From the NCBI RefSeq assembly GCF_042651485.1, contig NZ_JBHSDH010000013.1, positions 1,302,001 to 1,366,000 of the forward strand: a stretch of 64,000 nucleotides of DNA, written 5' to 3'. The position numbers were made by a program, and so were the translations under genes. The DNA is from Sphingorhabdus_B arenilitoris. GTDB lineage: Bacteria > Pseudomonadota > Alphaproteobacteria > Sphingomonadales > Sphingomonadaceae. Of the stretch, positions 44,661-52,882 are shown piece after piece (position 1 is the stretch's first letter; each line of letters opens with the position of its first letter). Under the pieces are notes generated by a model. It was not told the DNA's origin. It saw nothing but the letters and a program-made list of their open reading frames with translations, and made no database searches.

Positions 44661-45248
44661 TCAATATCCCATCAGGCTCATGACTTCTTTACGGCTGCTT
44701 TGGTCGTCCAGGAAGCAGCCAAGCAATTTCGACGTTACCATGCCAACGCCGGGCGTGCGAACGCCGCGGCCCGTCATGCAGCCATGCTGCGCCTCTATCA
44801 CCACGGCGACGCCTTCGGGTTTCAAATGATCGTAAATGCAATTGGCCACTTCGGCGGTTAGGCGTTCCTGCACTTGCAACCGGCGGGCATAGCCATGCAG
44901 CACGCGGGCAAGTTTGGAGATGCCAACAACCCGGTCGGTGGGCATATAGGCGATGGACGCTTTGCCGATAATCGGCGCCATATGATGCTCGCAATGCGAA
45001 TGGAACGGAATGTCTTTCAACAGGACCAATTCATGATATCCGCCGACCTCTTCGAAAGTGCGAGACAAATGCACGCCGGGGTCTTCATGATAACCGTTGC
45101 AATATTCTTTCCAAGCACGACCGACTCGCGCGGGCGTATCGAGCAGGCCTTCCCGGTTCGGGTCATCACCCGCCCATTCCAATAACGTGCGGATTGCATC
45201 CTGCACATGGTCGGGAACATCGATTTTGGGTTGCGGTGTATTGGGCAT
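44661..45248 (-). CDS. folE: GTP cyclohydrolase I
   Basis: FolE converts GTP to 7,8-dihydroneopterin triphosphate, the first step to folate and related pterins. The 195-residue protein keeps the zinc and active-site residues in IPFHSHCEHHMAPIIGKASIAYMP and EAQHGCMTGRGV, plus GISKLARVLHGYARRLQVQERLT. Length is normal. It follows the TonB-C gene by 12 bases on the same strand, and the ribosome site is weak. Confidence 0.96.
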   Translation of the reverse strand: MPNTPQPKIDVPDHVQDAIRTLLEWAGDDPNREGLLDTPARVGRAWKEYCNGYHEDPGVHLSRTFEEVGGYHELVLLKDIPFHSHCEHHMAPIIGKASIAYMPTDRVVGISKLARVLHGYARRLQVQERLTAEVANCIYDHLKPEGVAVVIEAQHGCMTGRGVRTPGVGMVTSKLLGCFLDDQSSRKEVMSLMGY

Positions 45249-45260
45249 TATTCACTTTCT

Positions 45261-46349
45261 CTAATTCGGTATTTGCCAGCGGACACGGGTGGCCCAGCCG
45301 TCTTCTAAGGAATTGCCTGCTCCGTCCAATGCAGGATTAAACCTAGCCCTCTGCCGCAAAGATGAACAGGTGGCTTGATCCAAATCTTCATGTCCGCTGC
45401 TTCGGGTGATGGCACAATTGGTTACTTCTCCATTTTTGCCGATGTCAAGGCGGACCGCTGTCACGCCTTCCCGTTCTTCGGATAAAGCCTGCGCGGGATA
45501 GTCATTGGTTGTAACCCACTTGCTGATATTACCGCGCGGCATCGCGCGCTGCGCCATAAAAACTATTGGCGGTGAGGGACTGGGAAACGAAGTCGGCGTC
45601 TCTTGACCTCGTCCCGCCCGCCTGCCGTCCGGCGCACCATCCGATTGCTGGCTTTTGGATGACTCAAAAACTGGCCGAAAATCGCCCCGCTCATCATTAT
45701 CCTCGTCACGGCTGCACATGGATGGAAGGATGAAAAACAAAACAGCAGCTCCGAACAGGATATTGCGGCCGGTTTTCGTGGTAACCAGCCAAATCAGCCA
45801 GTCAAACAGACTGACGCCGGCCGGGCTATCATTGCCTGCCAATTTTTTGGGCGGCTCCGAGCTGCTGTATGACGCTTGCCGTTCTGCGTATAATTCTTCT
45901 TCTGTTTTATAGCCACCGCCGCGTTGATATTTGGCCCTTGCCTCGTTTATTTGCCCCGCGTTATCGGCCCAAGGATTTCGCGCTTGGGAGGTGTTTTTAC
46001 GGCCATCTTCGCTGGAAGCTGAATACGCGGCGGTGCTGACGCGTGCAGCCGGCGGGGAGTTCGGTGACGCCGGGTTTGAAGGCGGCGGAGCCGGAACGGG
46101 CGGAGCTGAAACTGATTTTGGAGGAGCTGACGGCGGCGGCGGCGAAACATTTAGCGTTGCGTGATAACCACTATGGCGCGCTGTTCGTTCGCTGCATTTG
46201 TAGCATAATTTGGCGGCACGATATTTGGGGAGGTTGATCTCGGATCGTTTCAGCAAATCATCTTCACGGTCACCGCCGCCCGTCATAACAGGTGGCAATT
46301 CCGTTCCGCATGCCGCGCATTTCAGTTTTGAATTGCCAAACAGCCCCAA
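45261..46349 (-). CDS. Zinc-ribbon protein with internal membrane helix and periplasmic TonB-C domain
   Basis: The 362-residue protein starts with two CxxC pairs (Cys11/14 and Cys49/52) that form a possible zinc ribbon, followed by a long Pro/Ser-rich stretch (68-105), one membrane helix (about 195-212) and a C-terminal TonB-like domain (about 270-362: YPAQALSEEREGVTAVRLDIGKNGEV...). Charge on both sides of the helix (Lys/Arg before, Asp/Glu after) predicts N-inside, C-outside. So the Pro-rich part is cytoplasmic, the reverse of normal TonB. Function unknown. Confidence 0.75.
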   Translation of the reverse strand: MGLFGNSKLKCAACGTELPPVMTGGGDREDDLLKRSEINLPKYRAAKLCYKCSERTARHSGYHATLNVSPPPPSAPPKSVSAPPVPAPPPSNPASPNSPPAARVSTAAYSASSEDGRKNTSQARNPWADNAGQINEARAKYQRGGGYKTEEELYAERQASYSSSEPPKKLAGNDSPAGVSLFDWLIWLVTTKTGRNILFGAAVLFFILPSMCSRDEDNDERGDFRPVFESSKSQQSDGAPDGRRAGRGQETPTSFPSPSPPIVFMAQRAMPRGNISKWVTTNDYPAQALSEEREGVTAVRLDIGKNGEVTNCAITRSSGHEDLDQATCSSLRQRARFNPALDGAGNSLEDGWATRVRWQIPN

Positions 46350-46381
46350 ATCAACGCCGCCCCTGACTCACGATACGCCGA

Positions 46382-47035
46382 TCAGCCGATGGCCTGACCG
46401 GTATCAGCCCAATCTTTCAAAAATGCTTCCATACCCTTGTCGGTCAAGACATGTTTGAACAGGCCTTTAATCACCGAAGGCGGGGCCGTAATTACATCTG
46501 CGCCGATACGGGCGGCCTCCAACACGTGGATGCCATGACGAATGCTGGCGACCAATATTTCGGTATCGAAACCATAATTGTCATAAATCAAACGGATGTC
46601 CTCAATCAGGCTCATTCCATCAAAGCCGTTATCATCGTGCCGTCCAACGAAGGGGGAAATGAAACTCGCGCCCGCCTTTGCCGCAAGCAGCGCCTGATTG
46701 GCCGAAAAGCACAGGGTCACATTTACCATCGATCCGTCGCTGGTCAGCGCTTTGCACGTTTTCAGGCCATCAATGGTCAGCGGCACTTTAATGCAGACAT
46801 TATCCGCAATTTTCCGCAATATCTCCGCTTCTTTCATCATGCCCGCATGGTCGAGAGCCACCACTTCAGCCGACACCGGGCCATCGGTAAGCCCGCATAT
46901 CTCCTTGGTTACCTCGATAATGTCGCGGCCCGATTTTTTAATCAGCGAAGGGTTGGTCGTCACCCCGTCAAGCAAACCTGTTTCGGCAAGATCAGCAATT
47001 TCAGCAGTGTCGGCAGTGTCGGCAAAAAACTTCAT
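46382..47035 (-). CDS. tal: Transaldolase / fructose-6-phosphate aldolase family protein
   Basis: The ATG at 47035 gives 217 residues starting MKFFADTADTAEI, the usual length of the small transaldolase (TalC/FSA) family. Key residues are visible: TTNPSLI near 26-32, the Schiff-base Lys83 in VCIKVPLT, and SPFVGRHDD. It transfers dihydroxyacetone units in the pentose phosphate pathway. A longer in-frame start at 47077 has no conserved residues. It is divergent from the SDR gene. Confidence 0.92.
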   Translation of the reverse strand: MKFFADTADTAEIADLAETGLLDGVTTNPSLIKKSGRDIIEVTKEICGLTDGPVSAEVVALDHAGMMKEAEILRKIADNVCIKVPLTIDGLKTCKALTSDGSMVNVTLCFSANQALLAAKAGASFISPFVGRHDDNGFDGMSLIEDIRLIYDNYGFDTEILVASIRHGIHVLEAARIGADVITAPPSVIKGLFKHVLTDKGMEAFLKDWADTGQAIG

Positions 47036-47149
47036 AAAAATAGGTACCTTCAGGTAGATTGGAATAGGAGGAATCACTCTATTGCCTTCATGGCAAAATG
47101 CAGTCAGCTTGCACAGGCTATTTTATAAAAATCCACGGAGGACGCGATT

Positions 47150-47956
47150 TTGTCACAGACTTTTCTACCTGATTTGCTGAAAGGCAAAACTGCTTTTGTT
47201 GCCGGCGCATCATCGGGTATAAACCTGCAATGCGCGCGCCGTTATGCCGAAGCGGGTGCCCGCGTATTCATCATCAGCCGCAGCGAGGATAAGATTGCCG
47301 CCGCAGCGCAGCAGCTTCGCGGTGACGGCTTGGACGTGACCGGGATGGCCTGCGACGTGCGCGATGCGGCGCGGTTGAAAGAGGCTCTCTCCGCTTGCCG
47401 CGATGCCTATGGTCCGATTGATATCGTATTGTCGGGGGCCGCTGGAAACTTCATTGCACCTGCATTGGGGATGAGCGCGAATGCGTTTAAGACGGTTGTC
47501 GACATTGATCTGCTTGGTACATTTAATGTCTTTCACGGCTGCTATGAATATTTGAACGAGGGCGGCGCATCGTTGGTGGCGATTACCGCTGGTCAGGCAG
47601 TGCGGCCGATGATGTATCAAATCCATGCCTGCGCCGCAAAGGCGGGAGTTAATCAGGTGATAAAATGCCTCGCGATGGAATGGGGCCCGAAAAATATCCG
47701 CGTGAACGGCATTTCCCCCGGCCCGATTGGCGACACCGAAGGCATGATACGGCTCGCCCCGAATGAACAAGCGGTTGAGGCCAGCAAGAAACGAATCCCC
47801 CTGCGCGATTGGGGGACCAAAGATGACATTGGCGATGCGTGCCTATGGCTGGCCAGCGACGCAGCTCGCTACGTCTCTGGCGCGATCATCAATGTCGACG
47901 GCGGCAGCGAATTGGGCGATGCCAGCGGCGACGCATTTGGAATGAAGGGCGACTGA
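47150..47956 (+). CDS. 2,4-dienoyl-CoA reductase-like SDR
   Basis: The 268-residue SDR begins at a TTG codon eight bases after GGAGG; no upstream ATG is in frame. It has the NADP-binding GASSGI motif (19-24), but the catalytic Tyr of YxxxK is missing: the segment reads QIHACAAKAGVNQ, with Lys kept. This Tyr-less pattern, with NIRVNGISPGPIGDTEGMIRL, matches peroxisomal-type 2,4-dienoyl-CoA reductases, which help degrade polyunsaturated fatty acids. The substrate is inferred from this pattern only. Confidence 0.85.
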   Translation: MSQTFLPDLLKGKTAFVAGASSGINLQCARRYAEAGARVFIISRSEDKIAAAAQQLRGDGLDVTGMACDVRDAARLKEALSACRDAYGPIDIVLSGAAGNFIAPALGMSANAFKTVVDIDLLGTFNVFHGCYEYLNEGGASLVAITAGQAVRPMMYQIHACAAKAGVNQVIKCLAMEWGPKNIRVNGISPGPIGDTEGMIRLAPNEQAVEASKKRIPLRDWGTKDDIGDACLWLASDAARYVSGAIINVDGGSELGDASGDAFGMKGD

Positions 47957-47988
47957 CGCAGTCTCCCGGAAAGCGCGGTACCAACAGT

Positions 47989-48678
47989 TTATTTCAGCGC
48001 GCTGCCAAGCCCGAACACCCCGATCAGCACAGGATCATTGGTGGACCTAGGGTTGGCGCGAATATTCGCTTCCTCTGCGCCGATCGCCGCCCACACGGCA
48101 TTATCGGCTTTTTGCGTGATGTCATTGGCCAAAGCGCCAATGTCAAAACCCGACACCGACTGCACCGCGCGGCTGATCGTGGCATCGTCAAATAAGCGCA
48201 GCCCTTCAGATATACCGGGCAGCATCGCATCGAGCACCGCGCTGCCCATTTTACCGCGCAGGAAAGTCGAGGCGGCTTGCGGCCCGCCGCGCACGATGCT
48301 CGCCGCATCCTCTATGCTGACATTGCGCACCGCTTCGGCAACCAGCGGCGCGGCCCGTTCTGCGCCCTTTTCCGCTGCGCGATTCAATTGCCGCTGCAGC
48401 TTGTCGCGAAACGCGCCGCTCTGCAACACGGCCGACAAAATCCCGCTACCTGCGCCGCCGCCCAATCGGTCCGGCAAGGCGATGCGCGCCACTTGGCTGT
48501 CATAAAATCCATTGGGCTGCAGCAATAACGCGAAGGCATTTTGCGACGACAATGTCAACAGCCGCCTGATCGCTTCGGTCAAGCTGAAACCCGGCAAGCT
48601 TTGGCATCCCGGCAGGGTCAGCGCCGCCCCGGCCAATCCGGCAAGCAATAGCTGACGGCGATCTATCTCTATTTGCAT
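47989..48678 (-). CDS. DUF4197 domain lipoprotein with twin-arginine-type signal
   Basis: The ATG at 48678, eight bases after GGAGAG, gives 229 residues. The N-terminus DRRQLLLAG resembles a twin-arginine signal, followed by a lipobox LPGC (Cys25). The mature part matches DUF4197 (LTEAIRRLLTLSSQNAF, FYDSQVARIALPDRL, FLRGKMGSAVLDAMLPGISEGLRLFDD). The role of DUF4197 is unknown. It is divergent from priA with a 97-base gap. Confidence 0.83.
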   Translation of the reverse strand: MQIEIDRRQLLLAGLAGAALTLPGCQSLPGFSLTEAIRRLLTLSSQNAFALLLQPNGFYDSQVARIALPDRLGGGAGSGILSAVLQSGAFRDKLQRQLNRAAEKGAERAAPLVAEAVRNVSIEDAASIVRGGPQAASTFLRGKMGSAVLDAMLPGISEGLRLFDDATISRAVQSVSGFDIGALANDITQKADNAVWAAIGAEEANIRANPRSTNDPVLIGVFGLGSALK

Positions 48679-48775
48679 GAAACTCTCTCCCATATGACTC
48701 GCTGCTTGCTAACAGAATTTCACGAAAGCCGATAGCATTGATGACGCGGTGGCCGCCGCAACCTATAGCAGCATT

Positions 48776-50941
48776 ATGAATCGCGTCCGCGTCATTTTGC
48801 TTACTCAGGCTGTCGGCCCGCTCGACTATAAATTGCCCGCCGGAATGGCGGCAAAGCCCGGCAGCATCGTGGTCGTTCCGCTGGGTCCGCGCAAAATGGT
48901 GGGCGTGGTTTGGGATGAAGATGCCTTCCCGCTGGACCCGGTAGACCCGAAAAAATTGCGCGCGGTCTATGAATTGGTGGACACGCCGCCCTTGGCGAAG
49001 GGGCTGCGCCAGCTCGTCAACTGGGCCGCCGATTATTATATCACCGCACATGCCAATATATTGCGGATGGTGCTGTCCTCTTCATCGGCGCTATCGTCAG
49101 CGGCAACCATCACCGAATATCGCGCAACTAGCCGAGTGCCAACGCGAATGACCGAATTGCGCGCCGCCGCACTTGATCAGCTGGAAGGCGCGCAGGGGCT
49201 GGTGCGCGAATTGGCCTCCGAAGCGGGTGTCAGCGACGCTGTCATTCGCGGGTTGATAAAAGCAGGGGCCTTTGAACCTGTCGAGGTTGGCATCGATACG
49301 CCGCTTCTCCTGCCCGATCCCGATTTTGCCGCGCCGGTTTTGAACAACGAACAATCGGCAGCGGCCGCCGCGATGGTTGGTGCCGTCAAACAGCAACAAT
49401 TTGCGCCCTTTGTCCTCGACGGCGTAACCGGATCAGGCAAAACCGAAACCTATTTCGAAGCGGTCGCTGCTGCGCTTAGGCTGGGCAAGCAGACATTGGT
49501 TCTGCTGCCTGAAATAGCATTGACGCAGCCTTTTTTGAAACGGTTCGAAGAACGCTTCGGCACGCAACCTGCCACATGGCATAGCGGGATGCGCAGCACG
49601 CAGCGCCGCCGTGTTTGGCGCGCCGTTGCAGACGGCAGCGCAAAGGTCGTGGTCGGCGCCCGCTCCGCTCTATTCCTACCCTATATGAACCCCGGCCTCA
49701 TCATCGTCGACGAAGCCCATGAAACCAGTTTCAAGCAAGAGGATGGCGTGCGGTATCACGCCCGCGATGTGGCGGTGATGCGCGGCAAATTTGAAGGTTT
49801 TCCAGTCATCTTGGCATCCGCCACGCCGGCATTGGAAAGCCGCCATATGGTGCAGACCGGCATTTACACCGGTCTGGAAATTCCATCACGCTTTGGCGCG
49901 GCAAAATTGCCAGAGATAAAGGCGGTGGACCTGACGCTCGATGCGCCCGAACGCCATCACTGGATCGCCCCGCCGCTGGTTCAAGCTTTGCAAGAGCGGA
50001 TCGAACGCGGCGAACAAAGCCTGCTCTTCCTCAACCGGCGGGGCTTTGCGCCGTTGACGCTGTGCCGGACCTGCGGGCACCGTTTCCAATGTCCCAATTG
50101 CACCAGCTGGATGGTTGAACATCGGCTCGTGAAGCGGCTGGCCTGTCATCATTGCGGCCATGTCATGCCGCCGCCCAGCGCCTGCCCCGAATGTCACGAG
50201 GAAGACAGCCTTGTCGCCTGCGGTCCTGGGGTCGAAAGGATCACTGAGGAGGTGCAGCGCCTATTCCCCGATGCGCGCACGATCATGGCCACATCGGATA
50301 CATTATGGTCACCCGAAAAAGCGGCCGAATTTGTCGCCAGGGTTGAGGCAGGAGCGGTCGACATTATCATCGGGACGCAGCTGGTGACTAAGGGCTATCA
50401 CTTCCCCAATCTGACATTAGTGGGCGTGATCGACGCTGACCTTGGCCTAGAGGGCGGGGATTTGCGCGCCGCCGAACGCACCTTCCAACAAATAGCCCAA
50501 GCCGCTGGACGAGCGGGGCGCGGCGAAAAACCCGGCGAAGTGCTGATCCAAACGCGCAGCCCAGCGCATCCCGTGATCGCCGCGTTGGTGGACGGCGACC
50601 GCGACGCATTTTACGATGCCGAAACCGAAATGCGCAAAAGCGCAGGCGCACCGCCCTTTGGCCGCTATGCCGCAATCATCATTTCATCCGAGGACGAACG
50701 CGAAGCCATTGAGGCTGCTCGTGCGATAGGGGCGGCCGCGCCAAAAGCGGACGGCATATATGTGTATGGCCCTGCGCCCGCACCACTCGCCATGCTGCGC
50801 GGGCGTTACCGGCACCGATTGCTGGTCCATGCGCAGCGCAGCGTCGACCTGCAATCCATGATCCGCAACTGGTTGAACGAGCTAAACTGGCCGCGCGGAG
50901 TGCGCGTTGGGGTCGATGTCGATCCCTACAGCTTTTTGTAA
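48776..50941 (+). CDS. priA: Primosomal protein N' (replication restart helicase PriA)
   Basis: The ATG at 48776 gives 721 residues, the usual PriA length; a GTG at 48749 is possible but adds nine unconserved residues. Helicase motifs are intact: Walker A DGVTGSGKTET, DEAH box VDEAHETSFKQ, and the zinc-binding cysteines (LCRTCGHRFQCPNC, CHHCGHVMPPPSACPEC). QAAGRAGRGEKPGEV is motif VI. PriA reloads the replisome at stalled forks. Confidence 0.96.
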   Translation: MNRVRVILLTQAVGPLDYKLPAGMAAKPGSIVVVPLGPRKMVGVVWDEDAFPLDPVDPKKLRAVYELVDTPPLAKGLRQLVNWAADYYITAHANILRMVLSSSSALSSAATITEYRATSRVPTRMTELRAAALDQLEGAQGLVRELASEAGVSDAVIRGLIKAGAFEPVEVGIDTPLLLPDPDFAAPVLNNEQSAAAAAMVGAVKQQQFAPFVLDGVTGSGKTETYFEAVAAALRLGKQTLVLLPEIALTQPFLKRFEERFGTQPATWHSGMRSTQRRRVWRAVADGSAKVVVGARSALFLPYMNPGLIIVDEAHETSFKQEDGVRYHARDVAVMRGKFEGFPVILASATPALESRHMVQTGIYTGLEIPSRFGAAKLPEIKAVDLTLDAPERHHWIAPPLVQALQERIERGEQSLLFLNRRGFAPLTLCRTCGHRFQCPNCTSWMVEHRLVKRLACHHCGHVMPPPSACPECHEEDSLVACGPGVERITEEVQRLFPDARTIMATSDTLWSPEKAAEFVARVEAGAVDIIIGTQLVTKGYHFPNLTLVGVIDADLGLEGGDLRAAERTFQQIAQAAGRAGRGEKPGEVLIQTRSPAHPVIAALVDGDRDAFYDAETEMRKSAGAPPFGRYAAIIISSEDEREAIEAARAIGAAAPKADGIYVYGPAPAPLAMLRGRYRHRLLVHAQRSVDLQSMIRNWLNELNWPRGVRVGVDVDPYSFL

Positions 50942-50979
50942 CTGCTCTTGCCAGCGGACGGACATGGGGGCAAACAGGG

Positions 50980-52539
50980 ATGATGATGAAACCTGCGCCG
51001 ATGCTTTCCTGTCTTTTGTTGCTGCTGGCGATGTTTTTTCCGGCGTGCGCCCAAGCCGATAGCGGGGATATTCAGGCCGCCAGCCGCAGCGTCGTGCGCG
51101 TGGCAATTTTTGGCGAGGTAGACGGCGAACGGCGCATGATCGGCCATGGTTCGGGGCTGGTCGTGGCACCTGATAAAATTATCACCAACGCCCATGTTGT
51201 CGAAGAATCGCTTTATAATGACAGCATCACATTTCGCATTGTCCCGTCACAAGGAAGCGACAGCTATACTGCAACCTTGGTCAAATGGTCGCCCGAAAAT
51301 GATTTGGCTTTACTCCAATTGGAGGTAGGAGCCCGCCTGCCAGCGGCGAGCCTGTTAACGGGCGACGCGCCCGATGGCAGCGATGTTTTTGCCATTGGCT
51401 ATCCCGCCAACGTCGATATCGCCATGCAGCTGGATGAAGCAGAGACAATGCGCCCGCAATCCCCCGTCAAAACGCGCGGCACGGTATCGTCGGGCCGCTC
51501 GGCAAAGGCATTTGACACTATTTTGCATACCGCCCCTATTGCGCCGGGTAATAGCGGCGGCCCAATGGTCGATGCCTGCGGACGGGTGGTCGGTATTAAC
51601 AGTTTTGGTTCGACCAACGAAAATGGCGGATCGGAATTTTACTTTGCCATTTCGGTCAAAGAGCTGACCGCATTTTTGCGCGCGCAAAAAGTCGCCTATA
51701 ATAGCGTCAGCGGACCTTGCCGTTCCGTCGCCGAACTGACCGCAGCCGAAGCAGAGCGGGAAAAAGCCGCCCGCGCCAAAATTGCGGAGGAGCAGCGCAG
51801 CGCCGACGCCGCCCGTGACAAAGCCGAGGCGCAAGCGCGGCGTGACGCGGAGCTGGACATTATTGCCGAGCGGGAAAACCGGATGGCTCTATCGGGCCTA
51901 TTGTTGCTGTTTGCGCTCGGCTGCGGGGGCATTTCCTATGCGCTGTTTCAGGCAGGACGCGGGCAACATGGAAAGATAGCCGCGATTGTTGGCGGGGCGC
52001 TGACCTTTGCTGCGCTGCTTATTTTTGCTGGGCGGCCAAGTTTTGCCGATGTCGCCGACCGGATGAAGAATGAGAAGCCAGCACAGCAGAAGGCCGCAGA
52101 TGACAAAACCCCTACCAGCACCGACGCCAATAGCAGCGGCGCAAAAAGCTGCGTCTTCGTGCCTGACCGCAGCAAGGTAACCGTTTCGAGCACAGCCGAT
52201 ATTCGCTTTGACTGGAAAAATACCGGCTGCGTCAATGACCGCACCCAATATGCGTTAGATGGCAGCAACTGGACACGCGGCTTCGTTCCGGGCAGTGATC
52301 AACAGGTCTCTTTGGTCAGCTATAATCCCGACAATAATAGCTACCGCATCGAACGCTATCTGCTTGGTCTCGACGCCATGCAAAAGGCGCGTTCAGCGCG
52401 GCAGCAGTTTAATGTGAAAGGCTGCTCCACCAGCAAGGATAAGGCGCAGCGCATCACCCGAATGAACCAAAGCCTGCGCGATATATTACCGGAGCAGCCC
52501 AATGAGTTGCTTATCTTTTCTTGCCAGAATGAGGGTTAG
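50980..52539 (+). CDS. Trypsin-like protease with coiled coil and two membrane helices
   Basis: The 519-residue protein has a signal peptide (about 1-26) and a trypsin-like domain with His72 (TNAHVVE), Asp108 (ENDLALL) and Ser192 (APGNSGGP), all intact. It is followed by a charged Ala/Glu-rich coiled coil (about 235-300), two membrane helices (about 303-325 and 333-353), and a C-terminal Cys-containing domain. Three tandem ATGs start the gene. The C-terminal domain after the helices (DRSKVTVSSTADIRFDWK) is not recognised. It is 38 bases after priA. Confidence 0.8.
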   Translation: MMMKPAPMLSCLLLLLAMFFPACAQADSGDIQAASRSVVRVAIFGEVDGERRMIGHGSGLVVAPDKIITNAHVVEESLYNDSITFRIVPSQGSDSYTATLVKWSPENDLALLQLEVGARLPAASLLTGDAPDGSDVFAIGYPANVDIAMQLDEAETMRPQSPVKTRGTVSSGRSAKAFDTILHTAPIAPGNSGGPMVDACGRVVGINSFGSTNENGGSEFYFAISVKELTAFLRAQKVAYNSVSGPCRSVAELTAAEAEREKAARAKIAEEQRSADAARDKAEAQARRDAELDIIAERENRMALSGLLLLFALGCGGISYALFQAGRGQHGKIAAIVGGALTFAALLIFAGRPSFADVADRMKNEKPAQQKAADDKTPTSTDANSSGAKSCVFVPDRSKVTVSSTADIRFDWKNTGCVNDRTQYALDGSNWTRGFVPGSDQQVSLVSYNPDNNSYRIERYLLGLDAMQKARSARQQFNVKGCSTSKDKAQRITRMNQSLRDILPEQPNELLIFSCQNEG

Positions 52540-52555
52540 GATCCAGCCCCTAGAA

Positions 52556-52867
52556 TCACAGCCGTTCGGCGATATTAAATTCCGGATTGTCGGCCATTTG
52601 CATAAATGCACCCATGATCGCCTGTACCGTTTCGCCGGGCATATCTTCGCCCGTAAATCCAGCGAGATCAGAAATTTCAAAAATCTCAAAATAGCTTTGC
52701 GCCGGAGCGCCTTCACCCATGAGCAAGCCGGTTACCCGGAAAGTTTCAAAGCTTTCCACTCGTTTCAATCCGCGCATTGCCGGTTGATCGGTTTCGCGCA
52801 CCCATTGTTCAAACTGCTCCGGCGTAACGCCGTCTTTCAAATTATACCTTAACATTAAATAGGCCAT
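52556..52867 (-). CDS. REDY-like / HapK family small protein
   Basis: The 103-residue protein (MAYLMLRYNLKDGVTPEQFEQWV...) resembles the REDY-like HapK family, small ferredoxin-like-fold (Dabb-related) proteins known near prodigiosin-type pathways and in many bacteria of unknown role. It is convergent with the protease gene and lies 15 bases downstream of yifB on the same strand, so it may be co-transcribed. Confidence 0.7.
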   Translation of the reverse strand: MAYLMLRYNLKDGVTPEQFEQWVRETDQPAMRGLKRVESFETFRVTGLLMGEGAPAQSYFEIFEISDLAGFTGEDMPGETVQAIMGAFMQMADNPEFNIAERL

Positions 52868-52882
52868 GATTATTCCTCGTCA

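Noticed and set aside
46981..47035. Short tandem GTGTCGGCA repeat near the transaldolase start
   Set aside because: It encodes the conserved ADTADTAE N-terminus of the transaldolase family.
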